A stretch of DNA of 64,000 nt from Ensifer canadensis (GTDB taxonomy: Bacteria > Pseudomonadota > Alphaproteobacteria > Rhizobiales > Rhizobiaceae), in contig NZ_CP083370.1 in assembly GCF_017488845.2 (NCBI RefSeq), positions 868,001-932,000 of the forward strand, given 5' to 3'. The position numbers and the translations under genes were made by a program. Under the pieces are notes generated by a model. That model was given only the letters and a program-made list of their open reading frames with translations, was not told where the DNA came from and searched no databases. Numbering within the stretch: the first letter of the stretch is position 1; every line of letters begins with the position of its first letter. Below are positions 1-7,534 of the stretch, piece by piece.

Positions 1-608
1 GAAATACCCGACAGGCTGCCGTCGCGCTCGAACGCCGCGCCGGCCATGTCGATGGCAAGCGCGACCGCATCGTTGAAGGACTGGAAACCGCCGTCGTAGC
101 GGCCGGTTTCGGCGAGCTCGAACAGGCGCCGTTCCGCGTCCTCGATCTGGCCCTGCGGCGGCATGTCGAGCGGTGCGTCAAAGGCGATATTGACCATGTC
201 CTCGCCGATGGTGATCAGCGAACGGCGCAGCGCCAAATCGTAGATTGCGCGGCCGTAGTCTTCGGCGTTGATGATCGAGACGGCGCCGGCGGCAAGGCGG
301 GCAAGATACTGCGCGACCGTCAGGTCGCCGACCTTTTCGTCGGCCTTGAGGAAGGTCTTGATCGTCACCGGGTTGGCGGTCTTGCCCATGCGGATGATGT
401 CGCCGGCAACCTCGTAGATGCGGCGATGCAGGGGTTCGAACAGGTGGACCGGCTTCAGGAAGTCCGAGACGCGATAGAACGCATCATTGTTGACGAGGAT
501 CGCGCCGAGCAGCGCCTGTTCGGCTTCAAGGTTGTTCGGCGCCTCGCGGTAATGCTGGTCCGATTGGTCCTTGCCGATAGGGGCGAGCTTTCGCGCTGCG
601 TCGTTCAT
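1..608 (-). CDS. dnaB: Replicative DNA helicase DnaB (5' part only, cut by window edge)
   Basis: Reading the minus strand from an ATG at 608 gives about 202 residues starting MNDAARKLAPIGKDQ, with no stop before the window edge. The motifs EAEQALLGAIL and HRRIYE belong to the DnaB N-terminal domain, the helical region that builds the hexamer collar and contacts primase. The RecA-like ATPase domain lies outside the window. DnaB unwinds the parental duplex at the fork. The gene is divergent from the MarR efflux operon, and in Rhizobiaceae dnaB usually sits near the rpsF-rplI cluster, as here. The end is a truncation by the window and says nothing about the gene itself. Confidence 0.93.
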   Translation of the reverse strand, partial: MNDAARKLAPIGKDQSDQHYREAPNNLEAEQALLGAILVNNDAFYRVSDFLKPVHLFEPLHRRIYEVAGDIIRMGKTANPVTIKTFLKADEKVGDLTVAQYLARLAAGAVSIINAEDYGRAIYDLALRRSLITIGEDMVNIAFDAPLDMPPQGQIEDAERRLFELAETGRYDGGFQSFNDAVALAIDMAGAAFERDGSLSGI

Positions 609-864
609 GGTCGTTCGTCTCTGCCTCTTCTGGTGTGCACCCGGTTTGCTGTCTGCGTCTCTGCGGGTCAAGTGCAGCAGTGCCACAGTCGCAGACCATG
701 TGGCGCGGCCCATCGCATTTGCCCGTTGTTCGACTGATCCACAGGCCGACATCACGAAAGTGCAAAAAATAAAGTCCGCATGAAGAACGACGTTGACGCC
801 GCGAATCGCTGCAATCGGCGACTGCGCCAATTCTAGCGCCGTTTGCCCCCTCTCAAAACGCCGT

Positions 865-893
865 CTTGAAAATTGCCTTGGGATGGATTAGAT
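865..893 (+). promoter_or_regulatory. Sigma70-type promoter of the marR-MFS-HlyD operon
   Basis: CTTGAA at 865-870 and TTAGAT at 888-893 are separated by exactly 17 bases. They match the rhizobial housekeeping consensus CTTGAC-N17-CTATAT at 5 of 6 and 4 of 6 positions. Transcription would start near base 900, immediately before the palindrome at 906-922. Confidence 0.55.
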
Positions 894-905
894 AGGAGCA
901 GAATA

Positions 906-922
906 ATTAGCATGCTACTAAT
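906..922. promoter_or_regulatory. Palindromic candidate operator for the MarR regulator
   Basis: ATTAG (906-910) and CTAAT (918-922) form an inverted repeat, and the centre TAGCATGCTA (908-917) is itself a perfect 10-base palindrome. The site lies between the predicted transcription start and the marR ATG at 937, the usual position for MarR autorepression. Binding by the neighbouring MarR protein is inferred. Confidence 0.5.
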
Positions 923-936
923 ATGGAAAAGGTACT

Positions 937-1380
937 ATGTATCAGCCCATCGTCAATCGCGAACTGTTCGACGCCTTGTCGATGGTCAATCGTAAGCTGC
1001 GGGCTGTCTTCGATGCCAGGGTGAAGGAGCGTGGCCTGACCCTGGCTCGGGCGAGGGCGCTGTTTGCGCTAACCAAGAAGGATGGCTTGAACCAGCGCGA
1101 ACTGGCCGACGAACTGGATATCGAGACGCCGACGATCGTGCGCCTGCTGGACGGAATGGAAAAGCAGGGTTTCATCGAGCGCAGGGTCGAGGTGTCGGAT
1201 CGCAGGGCCAAGCAGATCCACATGACCGAACTTGGGCGCACCATCGCCGACGAGATCCTGAAGCTTGCCGACGAGATCCGGGCAGAAGTGCTGCAGGGCG
1301 TCGGTGAAGACGAGGTCGCGGCGGTGCTGAAGGTCGTGCGCACCATCGCCGATAACGTTCAATCGCTGGCGAAGGAATGA
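937..1380 (+). CDS. MarR family transcriptional regulator
   Basis: A 147-residue winged-helix protein of normal MarR length. The stretch NQRELADELDIETPTIVRLL (about residues 52-71) is the helix-turn-helix, followed by the DRRAKQIHMTELG wing typical of the family. MarR dimers repress efflux or detoxification genes until a small phenolic or lipophilic ligand binds. The gene overlaps the downstream transporter by four bases (ATGA), so the two are translationally coupled and one operon. An ATG at 937 is preceded by a GGAAAAGG-type ribosome site. By analogy with EmrR it probably represses its own operon through the palindrome at 906-922. The ligand is unknown. Confidence 0.9.
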   Translation: MYQPIVNRELFDALSMVNRKLRAVFDARVKERGLTLARARALFALTKKDGLNQRELADELDIETPTIVRLLDGMEKQGFIERRVEVSDRRAKQIHMTELGRTIADEILKLADEIRAEVLQGVGEDEVAAVLKVVRTIADNVQSLAKE

Positions 1381-3086
1381 CATCGATGAGTGCCGCCGCA
1401 AGGCCCGCAGCAAACGACAACAGGACAGCCCTTGGCGACGACGAGGCGGAGGCGCCCTCTGGCGAGCCAGCACAACAGCAAGTCACGGCCACCGCAACGA
1501 TGCCCGTGCCACGGCCGATGAGCGTTGCCAGGTCCGCGACCTACGTCGTCTGCTCGGCGCTACTGTTCCTCACCCAGGGCCTCGGCATGAATCTGGCGCT
1601 CGCCAATCTTACCCAGCTGCAGGGATCACTTTCCGCCACCTCGATCGAGGCCGCCTGGCTTTCGGCAGCCTACATGGCGCCGAATGTCTCTCTCTCGATC
1701 GCGCTCGTCAAAATCCGGGCGCAATACGGACTGCGCCGGTTCGCAGAAATCGGCATTGTCGGCTTTGTTATCGTTTCGCTGATGAACGTCTTTGTTTCCG
1801 ATCTGCAGTCGGCGATCGTCGTTCGCTTCATCAGTGGCATCGCGGCGGCCCCCATGTCGACGCTCGGTTTCCTCTATATGCTGGAGGCCTTCCTGCCGGC
1901 GCGCAAGCTGACGGTCGGTCTTGCCCTGGCGCTGACCTGCACGACCATTTCGGCACCGATCACCCGGCTGATCTCGCCGAAGCTGATCGAATACGGCCAA
2001 TGGCATGGGCTCTATACGCTCGAGATGGCCCTGGCGCTGATGGCGCTGCCGATCATCTACCTGCTGCCGCTGACGCCGGTGCCGCACGCCAAAGTGATCC
2101 AGCGCACCGATATTCTGAGCTACCTGCTGGTGGCTGTCGGCTTCGGCTGTATCGCCATCGTGCTGACCATGGGGCGGCTCTACTGGTGGTTCGAAGCGCC
2201 GTGGCTGGGTGTGCTCCTGGCTGTGGCGATCGTGGCGCTGACCAGCGTGGTGCTGATCGAACTCAATCGTGAACTGCCGTTGATCGACGTTCGCTGGCTC
2301 GCCTCCAGGGAGATCCTGCATTTTACCGCGGTGCTGCTGGTCTTTCGCCTTGTCGCCTCGGAGCAGTCGGCGATCGCGGCAAACTTCTATCAGCTGCTCG
2401 GATTGCAGTTCGAGCAGGTCGCGACGCTTTATTGGGTCATTCTCGGCGCATCGATCGCCGGCGGCCTTTTGTGCGCCGCACTAATGAATCCTGACCACGC
2501 CGAGTTCGTGCATGTTCTGGCGCTGAGCCTGCTGGCTGGCGGTGCCTATATCGACAGCCAGGCGACCAATCTGACACGACCCGAGCAGATGTATATCAGC
2601 CAGGCCATGATCGCCGCCGGAACCGCTCTGTTCCTGCCGCCGGCCATGGCCAGCGGCTTCAAGGCGGCGCTGATGAAGGGGCCGAGCTACATTCTCAGCT
2701 TCATCGTCATCTTCCTGTTCACCCAAAGCATCGGTGGCCTGATCGGCACCGCGACCTTCGGAAGCTTCGTCACCCTGCGGGAGAAGTTCCATTCCAATGT
2801 GCTGGCCGAGCAGATCGTGATGTCGAACCCGCTCATCGCCCAGCGCCTCAGCCAGCTGGCCGCAAGCTATGGCCGGGTGATCGGCGACAGGACCTTGCTG
2901 AACGGCGAGGGCGTGGCGTTGTTGGGGCAGCAGGTTACCCGCGAGGCCAACATTCTCGCCTACAACGATGCCTTTCTGCTGGCGTCCGGCATTGCCCTTT
3001 GCGCGTTGGCCGGTCTGCTGGTGCATATCCTTTACAAGCGGATCGCGGCGCGCCTTGCGCCTCCCGCACCCGCCTTCTCTTCTTGA
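1377..3086 (+). CDS. MFS multidrug efflux transporter, DHA2/EmrB type
   Basis: A 569-residue, very hydrophobic protein with a charged N-terminal tail of about 45 residues followed by roughly 14 membrane segments, the count expected for the DHA2 (EmrB/QacA) drug:proton antiporters. It starts inside the end of marR (ATGA overlap at 1377-1380) and is followed after 18 bases by an HlyD-type adaptor. Together they would form an inner-membrane pump plus periplasmic adaptor that exports toxic compounds, probably through a TolC-like channel encoded elsewhere. A second ATG (1386) three codons in is also a possible start. Substrate cannot be told from sequence. Confidence 0.88.
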   Translation: MTSMSAAARPAANDNRTALGDDEAEAPSGEPAQQQVTATATMPVPRPMSVARSATYVVCSALLFLTQGLGMNLALANLTQLQGSLSATSIEAAWLSAAYMAPNVSLSIALVKIRAQYGLRRFAEIGIVGFVIVSLMNVFVSDLQSAIVVRFISGIAAAPMSTLGFLYMLEAFLPARKLTVGLALALTCTTISAPITRLISPKLIEYGQWHGLYTLEMALALMALPIIYLLPLTPVPHAKVIQRTDILSYLLVAVGFGCIAIVLTMGRLYWWFEAPWLGVLLAVAIVALTSVVLIELNRELPLIDVRWLASREILHFTAVLLVFRLVASEQSAIAANFYQLLGLQFEQVATLYWVILGASIAGGLLCAALMNPDHAEFVHVLALSLLAGGAYIDSQATNLTRPEQMYISQAMIAAGTALFLPPAMASGFKAALMKGPSYILSFIVIFLFTQSIGGLIGTATFGSFVTLREKFHSNVLAEQIVMSNPLIAQRLSQLAASYGRVIGDRTLLNGEGVALLGQQVTREANILAYNDAFLLASGIALCALAGLLVHILYKRIAARLAPPAPAFSS

Positions 3087-3104
3087 CGAACAGAGTTGAC
3101 GACC

Positions 3105-4169
3105 ATGCTGAAATCCTTGCGCTCACCCACCACGATCATCGTCTTGCTCGCCGGCCTCTCGGGCCTCGCCCTGGTTCTCTATGCCTGGCGACTGCCGCCG
3201 TTCCCCAGTTCCGTCGAGATGACGGAGAACGCCTATGTCAGGGGTTACCTGACGGTCATGAGCCCGCAACTGTCAGGTTATGTCGCCGAGGTGCCGGTGC
3301 ACGACTACGAGGAGGTCAAGGCCGGGCAATTGCTCGTCAGGATCGACGACCGGATCTACGCCCAGAAACTGGCCCAGTCAGAGGCGACACTTGCCGCCCA
3401 GAAGGCATCGCATGCCAATTCGCGTCAGCAGGAACTGTCGGCCAAGGCCGGTATTGCTGCCAGCGCAGCACAGCTGGACAGCGCGAAGGCTGCGTTCAAC
3501 AGAGCGAGCGCATCTTGGGACCGAATCCGGCCGTTGGCGGAGAAGGGCATCTCGACACGCAGCGAAGCCGATCAATCGCGCGCAGCGTTCGAACAGGCAC
3601 AGGCCGCCGTCAACCAGGCCGAAGCGGGGCTGGAGGTTTCGCGCCAAGCACTGGCCACCACGCTTGGCGCCCGTGCCGGTCTGCAGGCTGCCGTTGCCGG
3701 CGCCGAGGCCGCCGTCGAACTGGCCCGGATCGATCTGGAAAACACCCGGATCGTCGCTCCCCGTGACGGAAAGCTCGGCGAGATCGGTGCGCGCCTCGGC
3801 CAATATGTCACCGCCGGCTCGCAATTGCTCGCCGTCGTGCCGCATGATGTTTGGGTGCTTGCGAATTTCAAGGAAACGCAGCTCGACGGCATGAAGGCCG
3901 GCCAGCCGGTGACCATTTCGGTCGATGCGCTGCAAAGGAACACGCTGACCGGGCACATCGAGCGCTTTGCGCCTGCCGCCGGCTCCGAGTTCAGCATCAT
4001 CCGCCCGGACAACGCCACCGGCAATTTTACCAAGGTCGCCCAGCGCGTGGGCGTCCGGATCGCCGTCGATCCCGGCCAGCCGCTTGCCGATCTCTTGTCG
4101 CCCGGCCTGTCGGTCGTCGTACGTGTGGACAAGGATGCAGCACCTGTGGCCGAGCTTGCCCACAGCTGA
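3105..4169 (+). CDS. HlyD/EmrA family periplasmic adaptor (membrane fusion protein)
   Basis: About 354 residues: a short cytoplasmic N-terminus, one membrane anchor (near residues 9-26), then the split lipoyl/barrel-sandwich domain (VMSPQLSGYVAEVPVHDYEEV) flanking a long alanine- and glutamine-rich coiled-coil hairpin, and a beta-barrel domain near the C-terminus (APRDGKLGEIGARLGQYVT). This is the EmrA layout. It links the MFS pump to an outer-membrane channel. The ATG at 3105 is taken as start; an in-frame TTG at 3096 would add three residues. Last gene of the operon; the hairpin downstream faces the convergent rplI. Confidence 0.88.
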   Translation: MLKSLRSPTTIIVLLAGLSGLALVLYAWRLPPFPSSVEMTENAYVRGYLTVMSPQLSGYVAEVPVHDYEEVKAGQLLVRIDDRIYAQKLAQSEATLAAQKASHANSRQQELSAKAGIAASAAQLDSAKAAFNRASASWDRIRPLAEKGISTRSEADQSRAAFEQAQAAVNQAEAGLEVSRQALATTLGARAGLQAAVAGAEAAVELARIDLENTRIVAPRDGKLGEIGARLGQYVTAGSQLLAVVPHDVWVLANFKETQLDGMKAGQPVTISVDALQRNTLTGHIERFAPAAGSEFSIIRPDNATGNFTKVAQRVGVRIAVDPGQPLADLLSPGLSVVVRVDKDAAPVAELAHS

Positions 4170-4190
4170 AGTCAAGCCGACAGCAAAGAA

Positions 4191-4218
4191 AAAGCCCGGG
4201 TCCAAGGATCCGGGCTTT
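4191..4218 (-). terminator. Rho-independent terminator after rplI (convergent with the HlyD gene)
   Basis: AAAGCCCGG and CCGGGCTTT arms form a strong GC stem with a short loop. On the minus strand the stem is followed by a T-rich run (CTTTTTCTTTG), so it suits the end of the rpsF-rplI operon. It may also stop plus-strand transcripts from the efflux operon. Confidence 0.8.
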
Positions 4219-4242
4219 CGCATTCAGAATGGCCTGTAAGGC

Positions 4243-4818
4243 TTATTCTTCTTCGCCTTCGAATTCGGCTTCCGGGTTGAAGAAGTCTTCCGGCTTCAGG
4301 GCATCTTCGTCAACGCCGTAGATGGCGTCGGCCGAGGTCAGGCTTTCGCCCTTTGACTGGCGCTCAGCTTCTTCAGCCGAACGGGCAACGTTGACTTCAA
4401 CCGCGATTTCGACTTCCGAATGCAGGTGCAGCGTGACGTTGTGCAGGCCGATCGACTTGATCGGGTGGTTCAGGTCGACCTGGTTGCGGCCGATGTTGAA
4501 GCCTTCTGCAGCCAGCACTTCGATGACGTCGCGAGCGGCAACCGAACCGTAGAGCTGGCCGGTTTCGCCAGCGGAACGGACGATGATGAAGGACTTGCCG
4601 TCGAGGTTCTCGGCAACCTTCTGGGCTTCCGACTTGCGCTCGAGGTTACGGGCTTCGAGCGTCGAACGCTCGGATTCGAAACGGGCCTTGTTAGCAGCGT
4701 TGGCGCGCAGTGCCTTGCCGAGTGGCAGCAGGTAGTTGCGTGCGAAGCCGTCGCGAACCTTTACGGTTTCGCCCATCTGGCCGAGCTTTGCGATACGTTC
4801 GAGAAGAATGACTTGCAT
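4243..4818 (-). CDS. rplI: 50S ribosomal protein L9
   Basis: A 191-residue protein opening [19 protein letters not shown], the L9 N-terminal RNA-binding domain with the basic RNYLLP motif, then the long connecting helix and the C-terminal domain. L9 binds 23S rRNA domain V near the L1 stalk and helps frame maintenance. The E. coli protein has about 149 residues; the extra acidic tail ending FEGEEE is typical of alphaproteobacteria. A clear GGAAA ribosome site precedes the ATG at 4818. Last gene of the rpsF-rpsR-DUF2232-rplI operon, with a strong terminator just beyond the stop. Confidence 0.97.
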   Translation of the reverse strand: MQVILLERIAKLGQMGETVKVRDGFARNYLLPLGKALRANAANKARFESERSTLEARNLERKSEAQKVAENLDGKSFIIVRSAGETGQLYGSVAARDVIEVLAAEGFNIGRNQVDLNHPIKSIGLHNVTLHLHSEVEIAVEVNVARSAEEAERQSKGESLTSADAIYGVDEDALKPEDFFNPEAEFEGEEE

Positions 4819-4851
4819 GTTCGTTTCCTTTCAGAGTTCAGTTTTCGTTGG

Positions 4852-5805
4852 TCAGTTTTTTTCCACCGGGGTGACTGCGATGGTGCGTCGCGTATCGGTC
4901 AGGCCCGTGAGGAGGAAGAAGATTGCCGGGATCGTGAACACGAGCACCGACAGGTATGCGATCCACAGCACGGGAAGCCGCCAGGACTTGCCGCGCGTGC
5001 GGAAATGGAAGGATGCGAAGCCGGCGAGCAGGAAGCCTGCACCGAAGGTTCCGCAGACCAGCGCGCCGATCGTGGCAGGCGCGCCACCCAAGAAGGTCAG
5101 GACAAGGCCGCCGAGAAAGATGAAGATCGCATTGCGGTGCATGCGCAGCGTCGACGGAATGTCTTCGCGGGGGCGCAGCGACCGGCCCGACATCTGCACG
5201 ATGCGGGTGGCGACATAATAGGCGGAAAACAGCATCACCACCCAGACGGCGCCCTGGATGAGCGGCAGCGCCAGCGTGAAGATCGACTTGATCTGGGAGA
5301 TCGCCGCAGCATCGGGGTTGTAGAGCGGTTCCTGCGCCTTCACCGCCTGAATGACGATGTCGACCATACGGTCGGACACATCAGAATCATATCCGACGAT
5401 GAAGCCGACGATGATCATGCCCGCGGTCACCAGGCCGGCGAGGTGGCTGAGAATGTCGGAAAGCGGGTACCAGGCAAGCGCGCCATCAGGTCCGCCGAGC
5501 TCAGTGGCCGGGCGCGCCAGATTGGCGAGATGGCTGAGCCAGCCGGCCGGAATGAGCGTCACGACGAGAATCAGCAGCGCGAAATAGGGCGAGACCAGAG
5601 CGGCGGCAGTAGCGCCGGCGCTGACGATGGCCGTGATGGCGGCCGCATTGCCCCAGCCAAGACCGGCAATGAGAATGGGAAGCGCCGAAGCGGCATAAAG
5701 AACGATCGCAAGCGACGACTGCGTATTCGCGCCCATCGACAGAAGGGCAGCGGTAAAGCCGGCGAGAACGCCGGTCAGCAGCGATGTCTTGTTCAACTTG
5801 TTCAC
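4852..5805 (-). CDS. DUF2232 family membrane protein
   Basis: A 317-residue protein with about eight membrane segments, starting MNKLNKTSLLTGVLAGF from a GTG at 5805 with AGGACAG upstream. It matches the DUF2232 (YybS-like) family, which in Rhizobiales sits between rpsR and rplI exactly as here, 33 bases before rplI. Firmicute relatives resemble the membrane component of ECF-type vitamin transporters, but no function is established for the alphaproteobacterial members. The placement inside a ribosomal operon suggests co-expression with growth rate. Family assignment is by recalled sequence and context. Confidence 0.8.
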   Translation of the reverse strand: MNKLNKTSLLTGVLAGFTAALLSMGANTQSSLAIVLYAASALPILIAGLGWGNAAAITAIVSAGATAAALVSPYFALLILVVTLIPAGWLSHLANLARPATELGGPDGALAWYPLSDILSHLAGLVTAGMIIVGFIVGYDSDVSDRMVDIVIQAVKAQEPLYNPDAAAISQIKSIFTLALPLIQGAVWVVMLFSAYYVATRIVQMSGRSLRPREDIPSTLRMHRNAIFIFLGGLVLTFLGGAPATIGALVCGTFGAGFLLAGFASFHFRTRGKSWRLPVLWIAYLSVLVFTIPAIFFLLTGLTDTRRTIAVTPVEKN

Positions 5806-5916
5806 GTTCGCTGTCCTGCTTCGTGCAGTTAGGGGATGGCCAAAGGCTCAACCCCAACATGGGATTTCCGAGTGTTTCCACACGGGTTCCGATCCGCGCC
5901 CAACGCGGAAGGGAGA

Positions 5917-5988
5917 GGGCAAGGCGATCACCCAAGGGGAGCGCCTTGCCCTAGAGTCGGTTTCCGTTGAGTCAGGCGACCAACGGAA
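5917..5988 (-). promoter_or_regulatory. Two intercistronic hairpins between rpsR and the DUF2232 gene
   Basis: Two inverted repeats lie in the 195-base gap: GGGCAAGGCG/CGCCTTGCCC at 5917-5926 and 5942-5951 (perfect 10-base arms), and TTCCGTTG/CAACGGAA at 5962-5969 and 5981-5988. Neither is followed by a T-run on the minus strand, so they look more like attenuation or mRNA-processing stems than full terminators. They would lower DUF2232 and rplI output relative to rpsF-rpsR. Confidence 0.5.
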
Positions 5989-6000
5989 CGTCAGCCGTTC

Positions 6001-6249
6001 TTACGAAACGACGTAGGGCAGCAGGCCGAGGAAGCGGGCGCGCTTGATCGCCTGGGCGAGTTCGCGCTGCTTCTTCTGGGAAACGGCCGTGATGCGGGAA
6101 GGAACGATCTTGCCGCGCTCGGAAATGTAGCGCTGCAGAAGACGGATGTCCTTGTAGTCGATCCGCGGAGCGTTTGCGCCCGAGAAGGGGCAGGTCTTGC
6201 GGCGACGGTGGAACGGGCGGCGAACCGGAGCGGAAGAAACTTCAGCCAT
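6001..6249 (-). CDS. rpsR: 30S ribosomal protein S18
   Basis: An 82-residue basic protein carrying the S18 hallmark [19 protein letters not shown] and a [12 protein letters not shown]-terminus, the usual length. S18 pairs with S6 on the platform of the small subunit. The ATG at 6249 is preceded by TTAGGAG. It is 27 bases downstream of rpsF, as in most bacteria, and followed by two hairpins before the DUF2232 gene. Confidence 0.97.
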   Translation of the reverse strand: MAEVSSAPVRRPFHRRRKTCPFSGANAPRIDYKDIRLLQRYISERGKIVPSRITAVSQKKQRELAQAIKRARFLGLLPYVVS

Positions 6250-6276
6250 TGTCTTTAATCTCCTAAAGCTTCTTGA

Positions 6277-6723
6277 TTAAGCGCGGTCTTCGCGCGGACG
6301 ACGCGGGCGGTCTTCGCGGTCGCCACGGTCCGGACGCGGACCACGGTCACCGAAGCCACGCTCCGGACGGTCGCCATCGCGGCGCGGACGGTCGTCGCGG
6401 TCGCGCTTCTGCATCATGGCAGACGGGCCTTCTTCGTGCTTCTCGACGGCAATCGTCATGTAGCGCAGGACGTCTTCGTTGATGCGCATCTGGCGCTCGA
6501 TTTCATGAACGGCCGCTGCCGGAGCATCGATGTCCATGAGAACGTAGTGAGCCTTGCGGTTCTTCTTGATGCGGTAGGTGAGGGACTTGAGGCCCCAGTT
6601 CTCGACGCGACCGACCTTGCCGCCGTTTGCTTCGAGCACGCCCTTGTACTGCTCGACGAGACCGTCGACCTGCTGCGGCGTGATGTCCTGGCGGGCCAGG
6701 AATACGTGTTCATAAAGAGCCAT
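6277..6723 (-). CDS. rpsF: 30S ribosomal protein S6 with long Arg/Asp-rich tail
   Basis: A 148-residue protein starting [19 protein letters not shown]. Residues 1 to about 97 are the S6 fold, including the [16 protein letters not shown] core that binds S18 and 16S rRNA. From about residue 106 a low-complexity tail rich in Arg, Asp, Pro and Gly follows (repeated DRP, DRG and ERG-like units). E. coli S6 carries a glutamate tail added by RimK; the tail here is encoded and of different composition. AAAGG precedes the ATG at 6723. First gene of the ribosomal operon. Confidence 0.96.
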   Translation of the reverse strand: MALYEHVFLARQDITPQQVDGLVEQYKGVLEANGGKVGRVENWGLKSLTYRIKKNRKAHYVLMDIDAPAAAVHEIERQMRINEDVLRYMTIAVEKHEEGPSAMMQKRDRDDRPRRDGDRPERGFGDRGPRPDRGDREDRPRRPREDRA

Positions 6724-6745
6724 TGTGGCTTACCTTTCTTGCGTT

Positions 6746-6771
6746 AATCAGCCCGGACATCGGCGGCTAAG
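6746..6771 (-). promoter_or_regulatory. Possible S6:S18-binding leader element upstream of rpsF
   Basis: On the minus strand, 23 to 48 bases before the rpsF ATG, a small stem can form between AGCC and GGGCT, with CCG triplets in the unpaired part (TAGCCGCCGATGTCCGGGCTGA). Known S6:S18 autoregulatory leaders present a CCG-containing element to the protein pair. The match was made by eye and is weak. Confidence 0.3.
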
Positions 6772-6946
6772 CCTCAACGACTGTTCTTATTGGCTGACAG
6801 GCAGCCGGCAAGAAAGTGTTGTATCGAGACGGTCGAGAGCGGAGACACGGGAGGCCGGAAAGACTTGCAATCCTAACGGCTCCCCTCGAGGAAGCCGGCC
6901 CTCCGTTCAGCCACCAGCCAGAAGACCGGGCATTTCGAACAGCGCG

Positions 6947-6975
6947 CTTATACGCATATTTCATCGAAAGGCAAG
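6947..6975 (-). promoter_or_regulatory. Candidate promoter of the rpsF-rplI operon
   Basis: Read on the minus strand, CTTGCC (6975-6970) and TATAAG (6952-6947) are spaced by 17 bases, close to the housekeeping consensus. The transcript would carry a leader of a little over 200 bases before rpsF, enough room for a cis-acting element. Confidence 0.45.
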
Positions 6976-7007
6976 GCTTGCGCGGTCTTTTCGCCACGCT
7001 TTGCCCT

Positions 7008-7520
7008 TTAAGCGGCTCCCTTGAGCTTCTTCCACTGGCGCAAACGACCTCGCGCATTGGCATAGGGCGAGGACGTGTTGAACTGGATCATCCGGCCGAG
7101 CGGCCATTTGCCGTACCACGCCTGTCCGTAGAGGGTCTGATCGTCACGCGCCTCGATCAGTGCGACCAATGCGTCCTTGCTGGCCGCGAGGCGAGACAGG
7201 AGTTCCGAAGGCGGGAGCGCTCGGTAGTCGCCGTAGAATTTCTGCGCGAGACGACCGAGCTCGTTCCACTTGTACCCCGTTTCCGGAAAGTCGACCGGCA
7301 GACCTTGCTCGTCCCATTCGATCCATTTGACCACCAGTTCGCCCCAACCGGTGAGGTAGGCGACGAGGTCGCCGACGCTCATCATCGTGCCCTTGGCGTG
7401 TCCATCGAGCGATGGTTCGGCGAATCCCGCCGGCGGAATGCCATCGAGTTCGCGCTCGAGCTTGGCGAATTCGGTCTCGATGGCGTTCAGCAATTCCGCT
7501 TTCGTCTGGGGCACGGCCAT
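7008..7520 (-). CDS. ClbS/DfsB family four-helix bundle protein
   Basis: A 170-residue protein with the sequence features of the ClbS/DfsB (formerly DUF1706) family: an N-terminal TKAELLNAI helix, a DLVAYLTGW segment, and the W-rich C-terminal part ending NARGRLRQWKK. Family members share the DinB fold; ClbS of colibactin producers hydrolyses the colibactin cyclopropane and DfsB is linked to detoxifying bacillithiol-type or reactive compounds. No colibactin genes are nearby, so the substrate is unknown. The gene lies 14 bases upstream of the aldo/keto reductase stop in the same direction, so the two may be cotranscribed. The ribosome site is weak. Confidence 0.75.
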   Translation of the reverse strand: MAVPQTKAELLNAIETEFAKLERELDGIPPAGFAEPSLDGHAKGTMMSVGDLVAYLTGWGELVVKWIEWDEQGLPVDFPETGYKWNELGRLAQKFYGDYRALPPSELLSRLAASKDALVALIEARDDQTLYGQAWYGKWPLGRMIQFNTSSPYANARGRLRQWKKLKGAA

Positions 7521-7534
7521 CTGCTGTTTCGCGC

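Larger units (their letters stand above)
609..936. other. Intergenic region between dnaB and the marR efflux operon
   Basis: This 328-base stretch separates two divergent genes. Its right end holds the promoter and palindrome described separately. I see no RNA gene or convincing small protein gene in the rest; the short open frames here lack ribosome binding sites and recognisable sequence. Confidence 0.6.

Noticed and set aside
1626..2321. Long open frame on the minus strand inside the MFS gene
   Set aside because: Its translation is Gln/Arg/His-rich, has no family resemblance and mirrors the high-GC codon pattern of the real gene.
4420..5832. 470-codon open frame opposite rplI and the DUF2232 gene
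   Set aside because: It is antisense to two well-supported genes and its product is low-complexity and highly charged.
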